Positions 33,693 to 45,658 of a stretch of 64,000 nt of DNA are shown piece after piece. Under the pieces are notes generated by a model, which was given only the letters and a program-made list of their open reading frames with translations, ran no database searches and had not been told where the DNA came from. The translations under genes and the position numbers were made by a program. Positions within the stretch are counted from its first letter, which is position 1, and every line of letters starts with the position of its first letter. Source of the DNA: Amylostereum areolatum (taxonomy: Eukaryota; Basidiomycota; Agaricomycetes; Russulales; Stereaceae); assembly GCA_012932865.1 (NCBI GenBank), contig SAXG01000007.1:1312434-1376433 (forward strand), in the 5' to 3' direction.

Positions 33693-34394
33693 TCGGAGGA
33701 TGGTACAAAGTCACCACCCGTCGAGGATGATCGGGCAGAGGAGGAGGATGAAGACGAAGGTGTTGAAGAGACCGAGGTTGCTGCCGAGGTTGCTGCCGAG
33801 GTTGCTGTTCTGAGTTTGAGACGGTCAACACGGCTCCGGAAGTAGAGAGCTGAACCCATACCTTGTAATAAGATGTTATCTCTCTATCTTGTAACTGGCA
33901 GTGTCGGACGGAGGTGATTTCGGCCACAAGAGATGCAGAACGGAGAGTGCTGGAGAGTGTCGTCAATGACGAAGCATGCCGCCGCGCGCAAGCGACCGAG
34001 AGGTTGATTATTCCCACGGCTGACAGCGGCGTGACAGCAACTGACCGAGAGCCCGGTTAACGTGCTTTTCAGACCTCCCGTCGGAAAATATTCGCATATG
34101 ATTTTATGTAGTAACTGAACGTGTTTAGAGCATACGGATACAATATTAGGAAGCTAGCCTAGGTACTCGTCACCTCATGGATGCTATCGGAGCATGCGAT
34201 CGTAAGTGGCTGCACCAAAATCGTAGGGTGACCGACATCGTGACCGAGGGCAGTACGACTTTGACTCGATGGCTTCGCGCAAACGTGACTCGGACGACCA
34301 TATTTCAACACTCGTCCCTCGAGATCGCCATGGCCATCTCCCGCTCTCCCATCACCCATTTCCCCGAGCATTTTCCCTCACACTCTACCCTCCG
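33693..34394. other. intergenic, with the possible transposase tail
   Basis: Bases 33693-33846 continue the transposase frame after TGA as an acidic tail ending RRSTRLRK. The rest holds no recognised gene, apart from a possible earlier start (ATG 34269) for the next gene. Confidence 0.4.
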
Positions 34395-37300
34395 ATGTCC
34401 CACGAACTGTCCCCATCCTCTGCGCCGGATTCCGACGCAGATCTCCGCGCGCGCATCGCCGCGTTGACGATCATCGTCCGCGATTGCGACAACTTCGATT
34501 CCTACGAGAGACATCCACGCCGGCTCAACCACCACAGCGACGACAAGCACAAAGTCCTCTTGTGCCAGTATCTCGTGCCCCTCCTTTCCCTGGGTGACGA
34601 GCAGGACGAGTATGCGGGTGATGTCGCGATAACGACCTCCGTGCAAAACTGGATGATGAACGTCTTCGTCGTGGCGCGGGATAGGCAACGATCGTGCGTC
34701 TCGTTTCAACTTCTGCTCTGTACGTCTGCGAGAGACTTACGAGGCGTTGATGGTCGTGTAGCTCCGGCGGTGTAGAGATCACACAGATTACGCCCGAGGC
34801 GCGTCCTCTCGAGCATCTCGACGACCTGTCCGCCTCTGCCGAGTACGCCCGCCCTTTCCTTCTCTCTCGCCGACTCTCGGAGCTTACACGAGTGAATGCA
34901 GTGAATGGGATGGTGCGCTGGAAACCCACGTTCGCGACGTCTTTTCCTTCCTCCACACGATCAAAAATACCCCGGTGCAGAAGCGCTGGCAGCACTACAT
35001 CCCCCTCACCCAGTTCCTCTCCCGCCGCTGTCTCGCCAAAACCGCGTCGCTGGTCCTTATCGGACGCCGGCTGTGGAACACAGACGATCCTATGGCCATC
35101 CTTGAGACATGGGAGCCGTCGGGCCCCGAGCCGTCGACCAAACCCCTTCCGGAGACAGCCAAGGTGTACTCGGCCTCTGTGCGAGCGCTTTTGGCGAGGG
35201 AGTCCGGCCTGGTCCCGCGAGGGAAGAAGAAAGCGGCGCCTGCGACGGATGCGGAAAAGAAGGCGGTCGATGCTGGCGATGCGGAGGGTGAAACGAAGGC
35301 GGTCGAAGATCGCACAGGAGGAGGCGACGGTACGCCTGGGCTTGATACTCCAGAAGCCCTGTCGGTGACGACGACCCCTAGCACGCCCGCTTCTGCAACA
35401 GACCAGTCGAGAACACCGCCAAGTTCTGAATCCCCACACAGCTACCCCGACGAAAACGCTCTCGCCAATGGCGATAGCCCCAACAACACCGCCCACGACA
35501 CCTCTGGCCAGTCTTCGGACCAGCAGGACATCAACGTCACCTCTCACACTTCATCCACCGAACATCCTTCCGCTGACGACGGCGTGGAGGCCGGATCCTC
35601 TCAGGAATCTGGTACGACACCCGATAGTGGCGACGCCGAGGACAACAAGGAAAGCAGTGGCGAGGATGAGGACGGCGGAGGAAACGGGACGGACGAGACG
35701 AGGAAGGAGAAGAAGGACAGCGAGGTAACAGACGAGCCTGAGGATCAGGACGAGGAACAGGACGAGGACGAGGAACAGGACGAAATCGAGGACGAAGACC
35801 GGTACACTTACGACTTCAACATCGTCGACGCACCCAAGTGGATCCGGCCCCTCGTCAGTATCGTTCGCAAGATCGAAACCGGCCTCTTCGACGGACCTCC
35901 CTCCCACGCCACCCGGCGTCCTCTCCACACCCTCGACGCGAGTGCGCGCAACAAACTATCTATATCCCTCATCGAGCTCGACATGTTCCTCCGAACCGGC
36001 ATCATAGGCAGAATATTTTCCACCCTGAGGCTCGCCAACCATTTTTCTGAAAACTTCCACGGCCGTAAGGCTTCCTCTCCTTTCTTCTTCGCTCAGCCGT
36101 GCTCATCGTATCTCTACAGGAAGCGAAGGATCTATGACTGTGGATCCCCTCTGTGCGTTTTCTCCATCGTCGCATCCCATGCCGTTTGTCTTTGACACGG
36201 GCGCCCCATTCTACAGTGTTTCCGAAGGACGGCCGCGAAAACACCTTGCAGCATCTTTTCCGCTGGCTCAAAGCTATCGCCGCAATCGGCCAGTCGATAT
36301 TCTCGTTATTCTGTCGCCAGCACAAACCTACGCCTGAATTTGGCCTTCGAGTCCATCTAATCACATACCCGTCCAGTGGGCCGTTCCCCGGCCTCAACGA
36401 CCACTCTACCCCCGCGGTCGCGACAGCGACAAGGGAAGAGAAACCGGAGCTGTCCTCGAACATGGCTTCCAATCCGGAGCCCAGCGACGTTTCGACTGCC
36501 GTCGACGAGAAGACGTCGCTTTCCGAGTCTGCGGTCCCTTCTGACCCGTGTATACCCCCTTCTACTCCCAACCTATCTTCACATGCCGTCGACGTCCATA
36601 CATCCGGTATGCCCTCGCGGCCAGTATCCCCCCTCGACATCGCGTTGGGCTCTACCGAGAATCCACCCCCACCCACCTCGCCACCTCCGTCTCAACCCCC
36701 TCCTCCCGCAGAATCCGAACCCCAAGCTACGACATCACCTTCCAAATCTTCTCAAGCCCCGCCCCCTCCGCCTCCTCCACCGCTCCCCTTCCCGTTTCTC
36801 GAAACGATCCACGCTTGCGTCTGCAAGAGTGGGGATCTCAGTCCGAACCAGGCGTCCTTCGCTCGTGAAGAGCTCCTCAAGCCCGACTGGCCCAACGTAC
36901 GTCTTTCGCCCGTGCACCCCGCCGCGGCATTGATGGCTCTGGCGACGCGCGCGCGCCAGTGCGTCGCCGCGCCAGAGGGGGTGTGGGAGTGGGAGAAGGA
37001 GGTGGTGGAGGTGGAAGAAGGAAGGAAAGACGGCATCTGGGCGCTCCCAGAGGGCCAGGCGAGGGCGCGCTTTGACGCGGATATCCTTTCGGCGAGTCGC
37101 ACTGCATAGTCACCACCCCCCGTTCGTGAGACTGACCGCCGTCGCGCGCCAGGTCTCCGACATCGCCCTCGCCATCGGCACGGGCCGCAAGACGTGCTTC
37201 TGCTGTCGGTGGCTGTCCCGCCAGCTGAACAACACGCCGGACCTCCCAACGACGTTCGAGCTCCCCGAAACGCACGGGCATCTCATGCCCTGGAGCCCGC

Positions 37301-37431
37301 CGCCCGTGGGCATCCCGCGCGCTGTACTGCTCGCACTGGAAGATCGGCTGATCCAGAAGTTGGCGGGGCACGCCCGACGTTGGGTGTTCGACGAGCGTCC
37401 CGAGCCCGAACTTGAATGCGTAACGAACTAG
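34395..37431 (+). CDS. large protein with C-terminal deaminase-like domain (OTT_1508 type?)
   Basis: Six exons are proposed: 34395-34693, 34762-34842, 34902-36064, 36120-36152, 36217-37091 and 37153-37431, giving 909 residues; ATG 34269 in the same frame could add 42. Phases agree at every junction. The last intron would be GC-AG (37092-37152). The N-terminal third is helical, and the middle is acidic and Ser/Pro-rich. The C-terminal part has VHPAAALMALA and then GRKTCFCCRWLSRQL. Known fungal proteins of the OTT_1508 deaminase family pair an HxE motif with CxxC for zinc. Here the residue in the Glu position reads Ala, so activity is doubtful. The domain call is inference from motifs. The gene converges with the BTB gene, 158 bp apart. 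Confidence 0.6.
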
Positions 37432-37589
37432 AAAATCCACATGCGTGCTAATGCTTTATTAAACACCATCTATAGTACTGAATTAATAGGATGTGTCCCG
37501 ATCGCGAGCAGTTGCCTGGGGTCGCGAACGTCGGTAAGGTGTAGTACCGTAAGTACTTATCCAAAAAGGTTCGCAGAGACGACAGAAGG

Positions 37590-38958
37590 CTATGTGTATC
37601 TTGCGGAATTGTAGTTGACGACTTCGGGCGTGCCCCAACCTTTGGGTACGGCGTTCTCCTAGACCGTGATATCAGCCAGAGAACCATGAACGACGCGAAA
37701 GTAGTGGGACATACCAGCCCAAAGATCTGCGGCAGTTTCAACCACAGATCCTCTCTCAGCCACGCGATGTGCCCCTTGAACCACGTCCTGCACCACGCAC
37801 ACGCATCGTGCTCATCGATGCCCTCGCATCTCGCGCCCGTCAGCCGCATCCACTCCAGCGGGTCAGTCCGGACGTCGTCGCCCCACGCCTCGAACCTGCC
37901 CCTCCACCACCGTTCGATCCCGCGTGCGCACGGCCAACCCGTGACGAGCTCGTCGTTCTCGGGCGTGCTCGCGTCGGGATCCCACTCGCGCCGCCGCTCC
38001 TCCGCACGCCGACAGCCGTGCGTGCGATGTCCCGCAAACGGGTCATCCTCGAGTGCGCGCAGGCACGCCTTCAGGGCGTGTCGCCCAGCCAGGAGTCGTA
38101 TTTTCTCCTCGGGAGTAAGATCGCCGAGCGTCGCCCACCATCGGAAGGGGTGTCCGAGGACGATGTCGGGTTTGAAGTCGTGCGTGATCGTGCTGAGGTC
38201 GTAGTACGCCGCCGGGAGGAGCTCGGGGAGGTCATGCTCGGTTGCGAGGTGGATCGTCGCGACTACGACGAGAAAAACATCGGTTAGGAGAGAATGAGAC
38301 GGTTTAGAAGACGCGAGGACGCACTGGGGTCCGGGTGGAGCGGCGAGACGTCGTAGACGTGGTTTCGGACGAACGTCTGCATTGCTATGCGGAGCATGAG
38401 CGCACGCGCGTCCCAGGCCTGGAGAAGCGTGGGCCACGCGTCGCGGAGGGCCTGGATGAGGAGCGCGTGGATGTCCTCGAAGATGTATTTGGCGGCGAGC
38501 CTGAGCGCGCCCGCGTACGCAGTTGGGAACGTGCGTTGGGAGAGGGGGGCACCGAACGAGCGCGGTCGGACGTGTTGGAACAGGAACCTGGGGGAGAGAG
38601 ACATATGGCGGTTAGGAGGCGGGTGCGGGACGCGATAGGGGGGTACGTACTGGGGCTGATATACAGCCTGCAAGAGGTCTTCCACGTCCTCCGCCGCGTC
38701 GCCAGGCATATCCAACACCGGTGCTCCCTCATACTGCTCCGAGCCTGTATCGAGCGCGCCGCCTCCGACCGCGAACGTCGCGCCGAAGAAGGCCGACTTG
38801 CGCGCGAGAAAGTGTTTGTCCACTTTGAAAAGCGTGCGGGTGCCAGCGGTCGTGGTCGTGGCGCGCAGAACGACGTCGCCGTCGTCGAACCATAGGTCCG
38901 AATGCCTCTGTACGTCGGGAGAGGGGTCTAAGGGGTCAGTAGGGTGAGTGGAGGACAT
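37590..38958 (-). CDS. BTB/POZ domain protein
   Basis: Exons 38958-38651, 38587-38325, 38262-37715 and 37658-37590 join in phase (GT-AG introns of 56-63 bp) into 395 residues. The N-terminal BTB domain shows DLWFDDGDVVLRA, FKVDKHFLARKSAFFGATF, APVLDMPGDAAEDVEDLLQA and AYAGALRLAAKYIFEDI. The rest has the shape common in agaricomycete BTB proteins, including a CAWCRTWFKG segment. Such proteins may be Cul3 adaptors or scaffolds; partner unknown. The ATG complementary to 38956-38958 directly precedes SSTHPTDPLDPSPDVQRH. It is followed by the GH76 gene in the same orientation. Confidence 0.9.
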
Positions 38959-39536
38959 TTCGGTGGAGAGCTGAGGGAGCGTACCGCCTATTTAACCGTT
39001 TTGCTGAGGGGTGTGTTTCAGAACGTGGCGCATTACATAGGGGCGGGGCTTATAGATCAAACGTCAGGGGAGATCCAGTACGAGTGTTACGGGCAGAAGA
39101 TGGGGCGGATGCGACTACGACCGAGGATGGTACTTAAGAATGGGTTGTCGGATAGTGCTCATGGTGTGCCACCGTTGAAGTCGACTCGGGGGAGATGTCA
39201 CAATCCGAGTGGCGACGTCGGTGGCACCAATTCCTACCAATTCTCACGCGAATTTTCTTACGACTCTTTACGACTCCCGCAAGAGTTGGATCCGAGGATG
39301 AAGATACACAGTTGACATTGTGAATTAGGTACGTGCGCATGGTATAAAAAACGGAAAACTTTCGCCTCGTTGGGCGCTGAACCGACCGACCGCCGCAGAA
39401 GATGGACATAAAGGCGAAGCGGAGGACTCAGTACTCAGCGATCGATACGCGCTCGCCGTCCAATTTACTAGCTCGACCCAACCAATCGCAATACATACCG
39501 TTACAAACGGCTCACATTTCATGTGCTCACCCGAGT

Positions 39537-42267
39537 TCAGAGCGACGACGGGTACTCTGGGGGCGGTTCTGGCTGCCCGCGCTGCCTCAGCAGCACGATC
39601 AACTCCCTCATAAGCCTCGTGCTGTCGCCGTCGCCCTCGAGGTGTTCTCCATCGCCATCCCCTCCTTCCTCCGCCAACATATCCCGCATCGCCCCCTGGA
39701 GCCCATTTTCTGCACTCTGCGACGCAGACACAGTGGGAATAGGTGGAGCAGACGATTCGGACGACGGTACTGCACCCTGGTGGCGCCCCGCCGCCTCGTT
39801 TCGCAGGAGATCCGCCTTCGACGTACTTCTCCAGGTCGGGGAGGATGCTGGGAATGGGGAGGTTTCCAAGAAGGGCTCCACGGTGGGGTGTGTCATATCA
39901 TGCGAGCGCGGTTGTGAGCCGAGCGCAGAGCTCCGTCGGCGGCGACGACACAGGCATAACACAACCAGCACGGTAATGAGGATGGCTCCGACAAGGCCGC
40001 CCACGGCTCCTCCCACAATCGCGCCCACAGGGTGCGGGGAGCGGGCCGACGGTGCGAAGGGGACTGTGCTTTGACTGGAACTCCCGGACGGCGCTCGCGA
40101 AGTTCTAATGCATACAGAAAGGCGGAGTCAGAGGTGATACCCTATACTCCCGGACAAAGCGCTGCACACGTACGTCGACGCCGGCGTCGCCAGATCGAGC
40201 GCCGCGTTGAACACGTCGAGCACGGATACGTCCCCGCCAAAGCTCACGGGCGCGGCGGTGGGCGGCAGCGCCCAGTTGGTCGCGTAGTCGGGCCCGTGGG
40301 CCGCCGCGGTGCCCAGGATCGCGTTGAGCTGTGGCGGAGGTGGAGTCTTCAGCAAGAACCGTGGCCGACGCCGAGGAGCATGCTCACCTGCACGTTGATG
40401 AAGCTGTCGATGAACGACGCGATGGGCGATTCCGGGTCGGCTCGGGTGCGCGCGGTGTGGAGGCCGCGGATGAAGATGCCTGTTGGTTGAGGTGAGCGTT
40501 CGCAGAGCGTGCCGCCAGTGAGCGGCATGGTCGACTCGAACTTGCGCACCTTTTCCTGCGCTGAACACGCTCGTCCCATCCGGGTCATCTACATAAGGCG
40601 CTCGCGGTCAGCTCTCCGTGCAGGGCGCGACTCAGCAGAGACCCTTCTCGCCTGCGGTGATGACGCCGTCGCTCGGTCTCGTCCACTGGGTCGCCAACAC
40701 CGTCGAAGAAACCACGTCGTTCAACCTGGAAAAGAATCAAATCTCAGCGGAGGGCGGAAGCTCCGTGCAAGGGCTTGCGCGCACCGCTCAGACCACGTCG
40801 CGTTCTGGGTGACGTTGGCGAGGATAGCGAGGCCCTCGATGAAGAGGCCCAAGAAGTGCGTGCGGAAGGTGTCGTCCCTGGCGCAGGTCGTCACGTCGAA
40901 GGAGGTGACGACGACGCCGCCGTGGTACAAGGTGCCGTTGATGAACGCGCCCGTCAGCTCGGCCGCGTCCAGGTATTTCGTGTCGTGGCTCTGCTCGAAG
41001 AGGTGCGCGGAAAGCCTGATAGAATCGGGGGATCGTGTCGTGAGCTCGGTGCGGGGCGCGATTTCACTAGACAGCTGACAGAAAAACCCTTACGCCATGA
41101 AAGTCCTAAACGGATGTACATACGACGTCATTCAGCCTCAGATCTCAGACCAGGAACGCGCGACGTACGTCGCGGAGGTCGCGTCAAAACTGGTGTCGCT
41201 CGCATTGTCGACGGACTTCAATGAACGCGGTCAGGCCCAACACGAAGGCGAGCGGTAAGTATGGGCGCCACTCACGGTGAACACGGCACCGGCGATGGAG
41301 CCTGAACCTACGCCAATCGATTTTGAGCGCGAAACCGACGCGAGAGGGTGTACCCGAGAACATGCCTAGAATCGAGCTGCAGTTGGATCCCGGCGCGATG
41401 GAGACGTCGCGCGCAGGGCTGGTCCCATCTGCGGCCTGTGTTGAATTTACAAAGTACGGGAAGGACTGATTCCATAGCTGAACGGCGGTGTTCAGGAACG
41501 ATGTGTCGCCGTATGCGGCGTATGCATAGTACGACGCCAGACCCCAGAACCTACGAAACGCGAGAGGTCCGGGCGGCGGTTCAGTCCACGTGTTTAGTAT
41601 AAATCTCGGACGGCGGATGTGGACTCGACGCACAACGGATCTCCGCTAACTCTCTACAGGCACCGTCGAGTCAGCCCGGCACTCCTCAATGTTAGCTCGA
41701 CGTACCCTGGACAAGCAATACGTTAGTCTACGCACCGCAGGATGCGGCTCGACCCCACGGAATCAGACGACGCACGATGTCGCGACGTAATAACCAGGGT
41801 GCGTCTGCGGGAACACCCCCACCGAGTTCGCGACGATATCTTTGTGGCTCGTATTGTTGCTATAGAAATCGCGGAGGGAGAGCACGACGACCGTGTCCGC
41901 GGACAGATTGTTGTCGAAACCTACAAGGAAAGGAGAGTTGGCGAGGCAACGGATGGCGGCGGCGTCCACCGGCGTGCACTCACCGTCGGTTGTTCCAGTG
42001 GAAGCGTTGATACGGGGTACGATCAGAGTATCCGCGGCGGAGCGAGCGAGGCTGTCGAGTGTCTCGTACGGATGTGCTGTAGTGTTCTGAGGCGGAGGTG
42101 TATCAGCGCCGCAGAGAATGCGAGACACGAGGAAATGTCTATCTCACCCAGCCGGACGGGGCAGTGAAGTCCTGAGCCCATACTATACGAAATGAAAAGA
42201 AGAATAAAAATGAGACGGATCCAAAAAGCTGATAGCGGTCCCAGGACCACATCCTTCGGAGAACCAT
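39537..42267 (-). CDS. glycoside hydrolase family 76-like, signal peptide and C-terminal TM
   Basis: The start at 42267 (MVLRRMWSWDRYQLFGSVSF) gives a signal peptide or anchor, followed by PYETLDSLARSAADTLIV. Exons separated by short GT-AG introns carry FWGLASYYAYAAYGD, GSIAGAVF, LYHGGVVVTSFDV, VLATQWTRPSDGVITAG, GIFIRGLHTA and SFINVQLNAILGTAA, the pattern of fungal GH76 (alpha-1,6-mannanase-like) proteins. The C-terminus is a Ser-rich stalk, a TM helix (GAIVGGAVGGLVGAILITVL) and a cytoplasmic tail ending PPEYPSSL at 39537. Two junctions (about 41770-41550 and 41200-41030) are not resolved. Family members act on cell-wall mannan. I could not confirm the catalytic Asp pair. Confidence 0.75.
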
Positions 42268-43546
42268 AGAGTCTTCGCAACGACGTGTCTGCGGCGTGGG
42301 GGGAGAATCGTAGTTCAACGCGCGACACGATACCAGGCTATTATATAGTGCGTGTACACCGGTACACGAGGAATAGGGCCTAGGGGACCGTATACAGTTG
42401 CGGCGCTTCTACTGAATTTGATCCTGGAGCAAACTCACAACTGTGATGATGTCCTGAAACGTTGTTCAATGACAATACATACACCGGTGCGGCGCCGCTC
42501 GAGCTTGAACTCGATGCGCTGGGTGTAGTGAAGTCAGCAACTGATAGATGGATAGAATCACACAGCAGGGTCCCCGATAGGAAGCATCTGCGGTGGTAGC
42601 TCCATGATATGTGATAGATTGATGTTTCCGGGGGGCCAACTTGGTTTTCAAACGCGCAAGCGGAGTTAGGAAGTGTTGGGAGCTCGGCTCGGCTTGGAGC
42701 TTGGAGCTTAGAGCTTGGAGCGAAGTGTCGCAGTTGGCTATCTAACTTATTCTCTCGTGTCTGAAGAACGCGCGCACTAGAGGAACCTGAACTCGAGAAC
42801 GTTCGCGTTCGATTGAAGTGTCTCGTCTTCCTTGGGGAGACTACTTACTACTAACGCACGGCATCTAAGGCCTAGCACGTCCGGCACGAGTGTCCACGCG
42901 GGCGCGTTGCGTTCTTCGGAGCGCTTGATTTTGCTTGATTTTGCTGTGTCACTGTGGGAGCAAGTTAAATAATGGTGTGGACATAGCATGCCGCGTCCGG
43001 GCAACGCATGACCCTCCCAATCTCAAAACTCACCTGCTCCTTCCGAATGCGCCGATCACTTTGTCCAACTTGAGGTTCACGGTTGTCGAGGCCGGCGCGC
43101 GCGTACACGGTATGGCTCTGTGTGCGTGATGTATATCAGAATCACCAACCACACATATCGAAGACACTGCCGTGACGTACAGCAGCAGCGGGTTACACTT
43201 GGTAGCAAAACATACGTAGGACCAACGGCGCGCAGGACCAGTGGTTCAGAGCTCACGCGAAGGTAAATCCTGCGCCCCCCCCCCCCCCTCCCCCCCACTG
43301 CCCTCCTCAACCTGAAAAAAGCGCTTATCTGATAGCTCGACGGGGTAGCTGCTGTACGCCGCCTAGAGCCTGGGAACGGCACCCTCGACCACAATGCAGA
43401 GCAGAGCCACACTTCTGTTGATGGACGTACACGTACGAACACAAGCAACACCAATATTCACGTCCCCACCTCGCAAAGCCGGCCCCTCCGAGTCCGACTC
43501 GCCAGCCAACCGCGCACCCGCCCGAGCAACCGATAGCTCCTGCGCC
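42268..43546. other. intergenic, no gene recognised
   Basis: Promoter region of the GH76-like gene on the left and 3' flank of the HUA1-like gene on the right. A C-rich homopolymer tract lies at about 43276-43300. Short minus-strand frames near 42777-43004 are not conserved in any way I can see. Confidence 0.4.
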
Positions 43547-45658
43547 CTACCTCGCCTGCACCCCCGTCCTCCCAAGCCCGTTACAGACCTCGCAGGTGAC
43601 CTCGTCGAACAGCAAGAAAGAATGCCACCCGCGTCCGTCGCACCGCCAACACAACCTCCCCCCAATCCGTGGGTCGCCCGGCTTCACGACCGTCGCGCCC
43701 GATGGCGCGCGCCCGACCGATGATATTGCGACCGTGCGTGGAGGCGGCCTCTGTCCCTGTCCTTGGCCTGCCAGCGCGGGGGCGTTGGACCGGGCGGTGG
43801 CGCTCGTGGTGGACCTAGCGAGCGGCGGCTGGACGGCACCGTGGGTATTGAGCGTGGACGCGGAGGACGCGCGGCGGTGCGCGGTGGAGGTGGAGGTGGA
43901 GGGAGACGGCGTACCCGATGCGCCGCGGGGAGAGGAGAAGTTGGGCAGGGGCCGCTGCTGGTTATGCGCCTGGGTGTTGTTCTCGCTGTTGGAGCTCCAG
44001 AGACGGGCGAAGGCGGCGGTGAAGGGACGGGCGTAGCGCTCCCAGCAGCGACGGCACGGGTGCGAGGGGTCGTAGTTCTTGTAGCCGGTGTTGTGGCCTG
44101 TCAACCGGTCATCCGGCGCTGTCAGAACGGAGGCGGGCGAAGGCGGGAAGGGAAGGGAAGGGAAGGGAAGGGAAGGGAAGGGGGGGCAGGACGTACATTT
44201 CGTGCAGACGTATCCCTCGGGATACACGAGCGTTTGCCCGTTGTTGAGGAGCGGATGTCCTGGCGTGGGGGAGGTCGTCGGCTGCCCGTGGTTCGCGGAC
44301 ACACTCCTGCTCAAGCCGGCGCCGGCTCCCCCGACGCCAGAGCTGCTGGATGCCGGACCCACGTTGGACGTCGTGCGTCGCAAAGCCGGGGGCGGGCCCG
44401 GCGGCGGCGCGTACCGTGCGAGATTCGGTTGGAGGTGACTGGCTGTGGTCGGCGGCGGGCCCGGGGGCGGCGCGTAGCGGGGCTGGGCCGAGGTCGACGC
44501 AGACGCGGCCGGCGACGACGGCGGGAGCGTGGCGCCCGAGGGGTCTCCTCCCGCGGCGTAGAAATCGCGCGCAAAGTCGGAGAGCGGGCGAGTGGAGTGC
44601 GACGGTGAGACCGAGCGCGCGCGCGGGGACGGCTGCGAGGGCGGAGCGAGATTCTGTTGACGGGCGGTGGGGGGAGGGACGATGGGGCCGCTGAAGTTGT
44701 GGCGTTGGGCGGCGCGCGGTTGCGGTTGCTGGGCCAAGGGATGTTGGCCTTCGGGTGGCGGCCGTTGGAAGGGACGGCGGGGACCGAAGTCGATGGACTC
44801 CTCGCCGTGGGTGGCGTCCGGGGTGGCGGAATACGCTGGAAGCTCCTCGTCTATTTCGGGAGGGGGGGTGAGGGGCCGAGGGGCAGCAGGAGGCAGCTGC
44901 GTGATGGATGGGGGTGGAGAACCTGGGGGAGGACCGAGGGAGTCGACTCGAGCGGGCGCGCGAGGAGGGGGACCGGGAGGGGAACTGAAGGATTGGGAAG
45001 AGGAGGGTGGCGGATGCGGTGGCGGACTGAAGGACTGAGACGGGGGCGGGGGTCCAGAGGGCGGTCTAAATGATGAGGGGGAACTAGGAGGAGGACTGAA
45101 AGCGCCTGAACGGGTGGACGGTGGCGGTGGACCAGAGGGGGGACCGAAAGAGTCGCGTCGAGGGGGAAGCGTAGGAGGAGTAGGGCCGGTAGGACTCCGA
45201 ATAGGGAGCGGTGGCGGCGCCGTTGGGTGGGAGAAAGTATCGATGCGCGGGGGAAGTCGGGGGGGTGAGGTAGCTGTCGGGGGGTCGATATCGTCGAGGG
45301 TGAGCTCTGGGAACCGAAGCTCGGGGAGATCCTCGCGTTGTTCGCCCTCAGAGGACGAGTCCGAGGGCGCAGGCGAGGAGCGTCTAAAGTGCGGTGGCGG
45401 TGCGCCTGAGGGTGGTCCGAACGATGAGCCTGCGAACGTGGGACGGGATGAAACGCTTGGAGTTGGGAAGGATGGCGTGGGGAACGAGGGAGCGTTCAAC
45501 TGATTGTGGCTTTCTGGAGAGGACAGAGAAGACGCTGGTAGGTGGTGGGGAGGCAGGGGTTCGTCGGATCCAAACGGGTTGGCGGTCGAGTGGGCGGACG
45601 CTCCCGTCGGTTGGGGGGTTACGCCTGGAGTGCGGAAAGGGTTGTGCGAGGAGATCAT
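43547..45658 (-). CDS. HUA1-like proline-rich protein with paired CxxC zinc motifs
   Basis: Exon 1 is 45658-44197 and exon 2 is 44097-43547, giving 670 residues; the intron is 99 bp. The start is the ATG before ISSHNPFRTPGVTP, since the longer frame has no ATG. The first two thirds are Pro/Ser-rich with many PPP and GPPP runs, likely SH3 or WW ligands. The C-terminal third has CTKCHNTGYKNYDPSHPCRR with a following CW, then GGRLCWRCDGRGWHSFLLFD and CEVCNGLGR. This CxxC layout matches my recollection of yeast Hua1, linked to cortical actin patches. NPF in the N-terminus would suit EH-domain binding. The intron contains a run of CCCTT repeats (44150-44180). Confidence 0.65.
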   Translation of the reverse strand: MISSHNPFRTPGVTPQPTGASAHSTANPFGSDEPLPPHHLPASSLSSPESHNQLNAPSFPTPSFPTPSVSSRPTFAGSSFGPPSGAPPPHFRRSSPAPSDSSSEGEQREDLPELRFPELTLDDIDPPTATSPPRLPPRIDTFSHPTAPPPLPIRSPTGPTPPTLPPRRDSFGPPSGPPPPSTRSGAFSPPPSSPSSFRPPSGPPPPSQSFSPPPHPPPSSSQSFSSPPGPPPRAPARVDSLGPPPGSPPPSITQLPPAAPRPLTPPPEIDEELPAYSATPDATHGEESIDFGPRRPFQRPPPEGQHPLAQQPQPRAAQRHNFSGPIVPPPTARQQNLAPPSQPSPRARSVSPSHSTRPLSDFARDFYAAGGDPSGATLPPSSPAASASTSAQPRYAPPPGPPPTTASHLQPNLARYAPPPGPPPALRRTTSNVGPASSSSGVGGAGAGLSRSVSANHGQPTTSPTPGHPLLNNGQTLVYPEGYVCTKCTSCPPFPSLPFPSLPFPPSPASVLTAPDDRLTGHNTGYKNYDPSHPCRRCWERYARPFTAAFARLWSSNSENNTQAHNQQRPLPNFSSPRGASGTPSPSTSTSTAHRRASSASTLNTHGAVQPPLARSTTSATARSNAPALAGQGQGQRPPPRTVAISSVGRAPSGATVVKPGDPRIGGRLCWRCDGRGWHSFLLFDEVTCEVCNGLGRTGVQAR

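Noticed and set aside
31084..33920. CAGTGTCGGA at 31086 and 33896 as transposon ends
   Set aside because: The two copies are in direct, not inverted, orientation, similarity fades after about 10 bases, and no TA duplication fits.
43720..45073. Gly/Arg-rich plus-strand frames opposite the HUA1-like gene
   Set aside because: Shadow frames of a GC-rich proline-coding gene; no conserved motifs.
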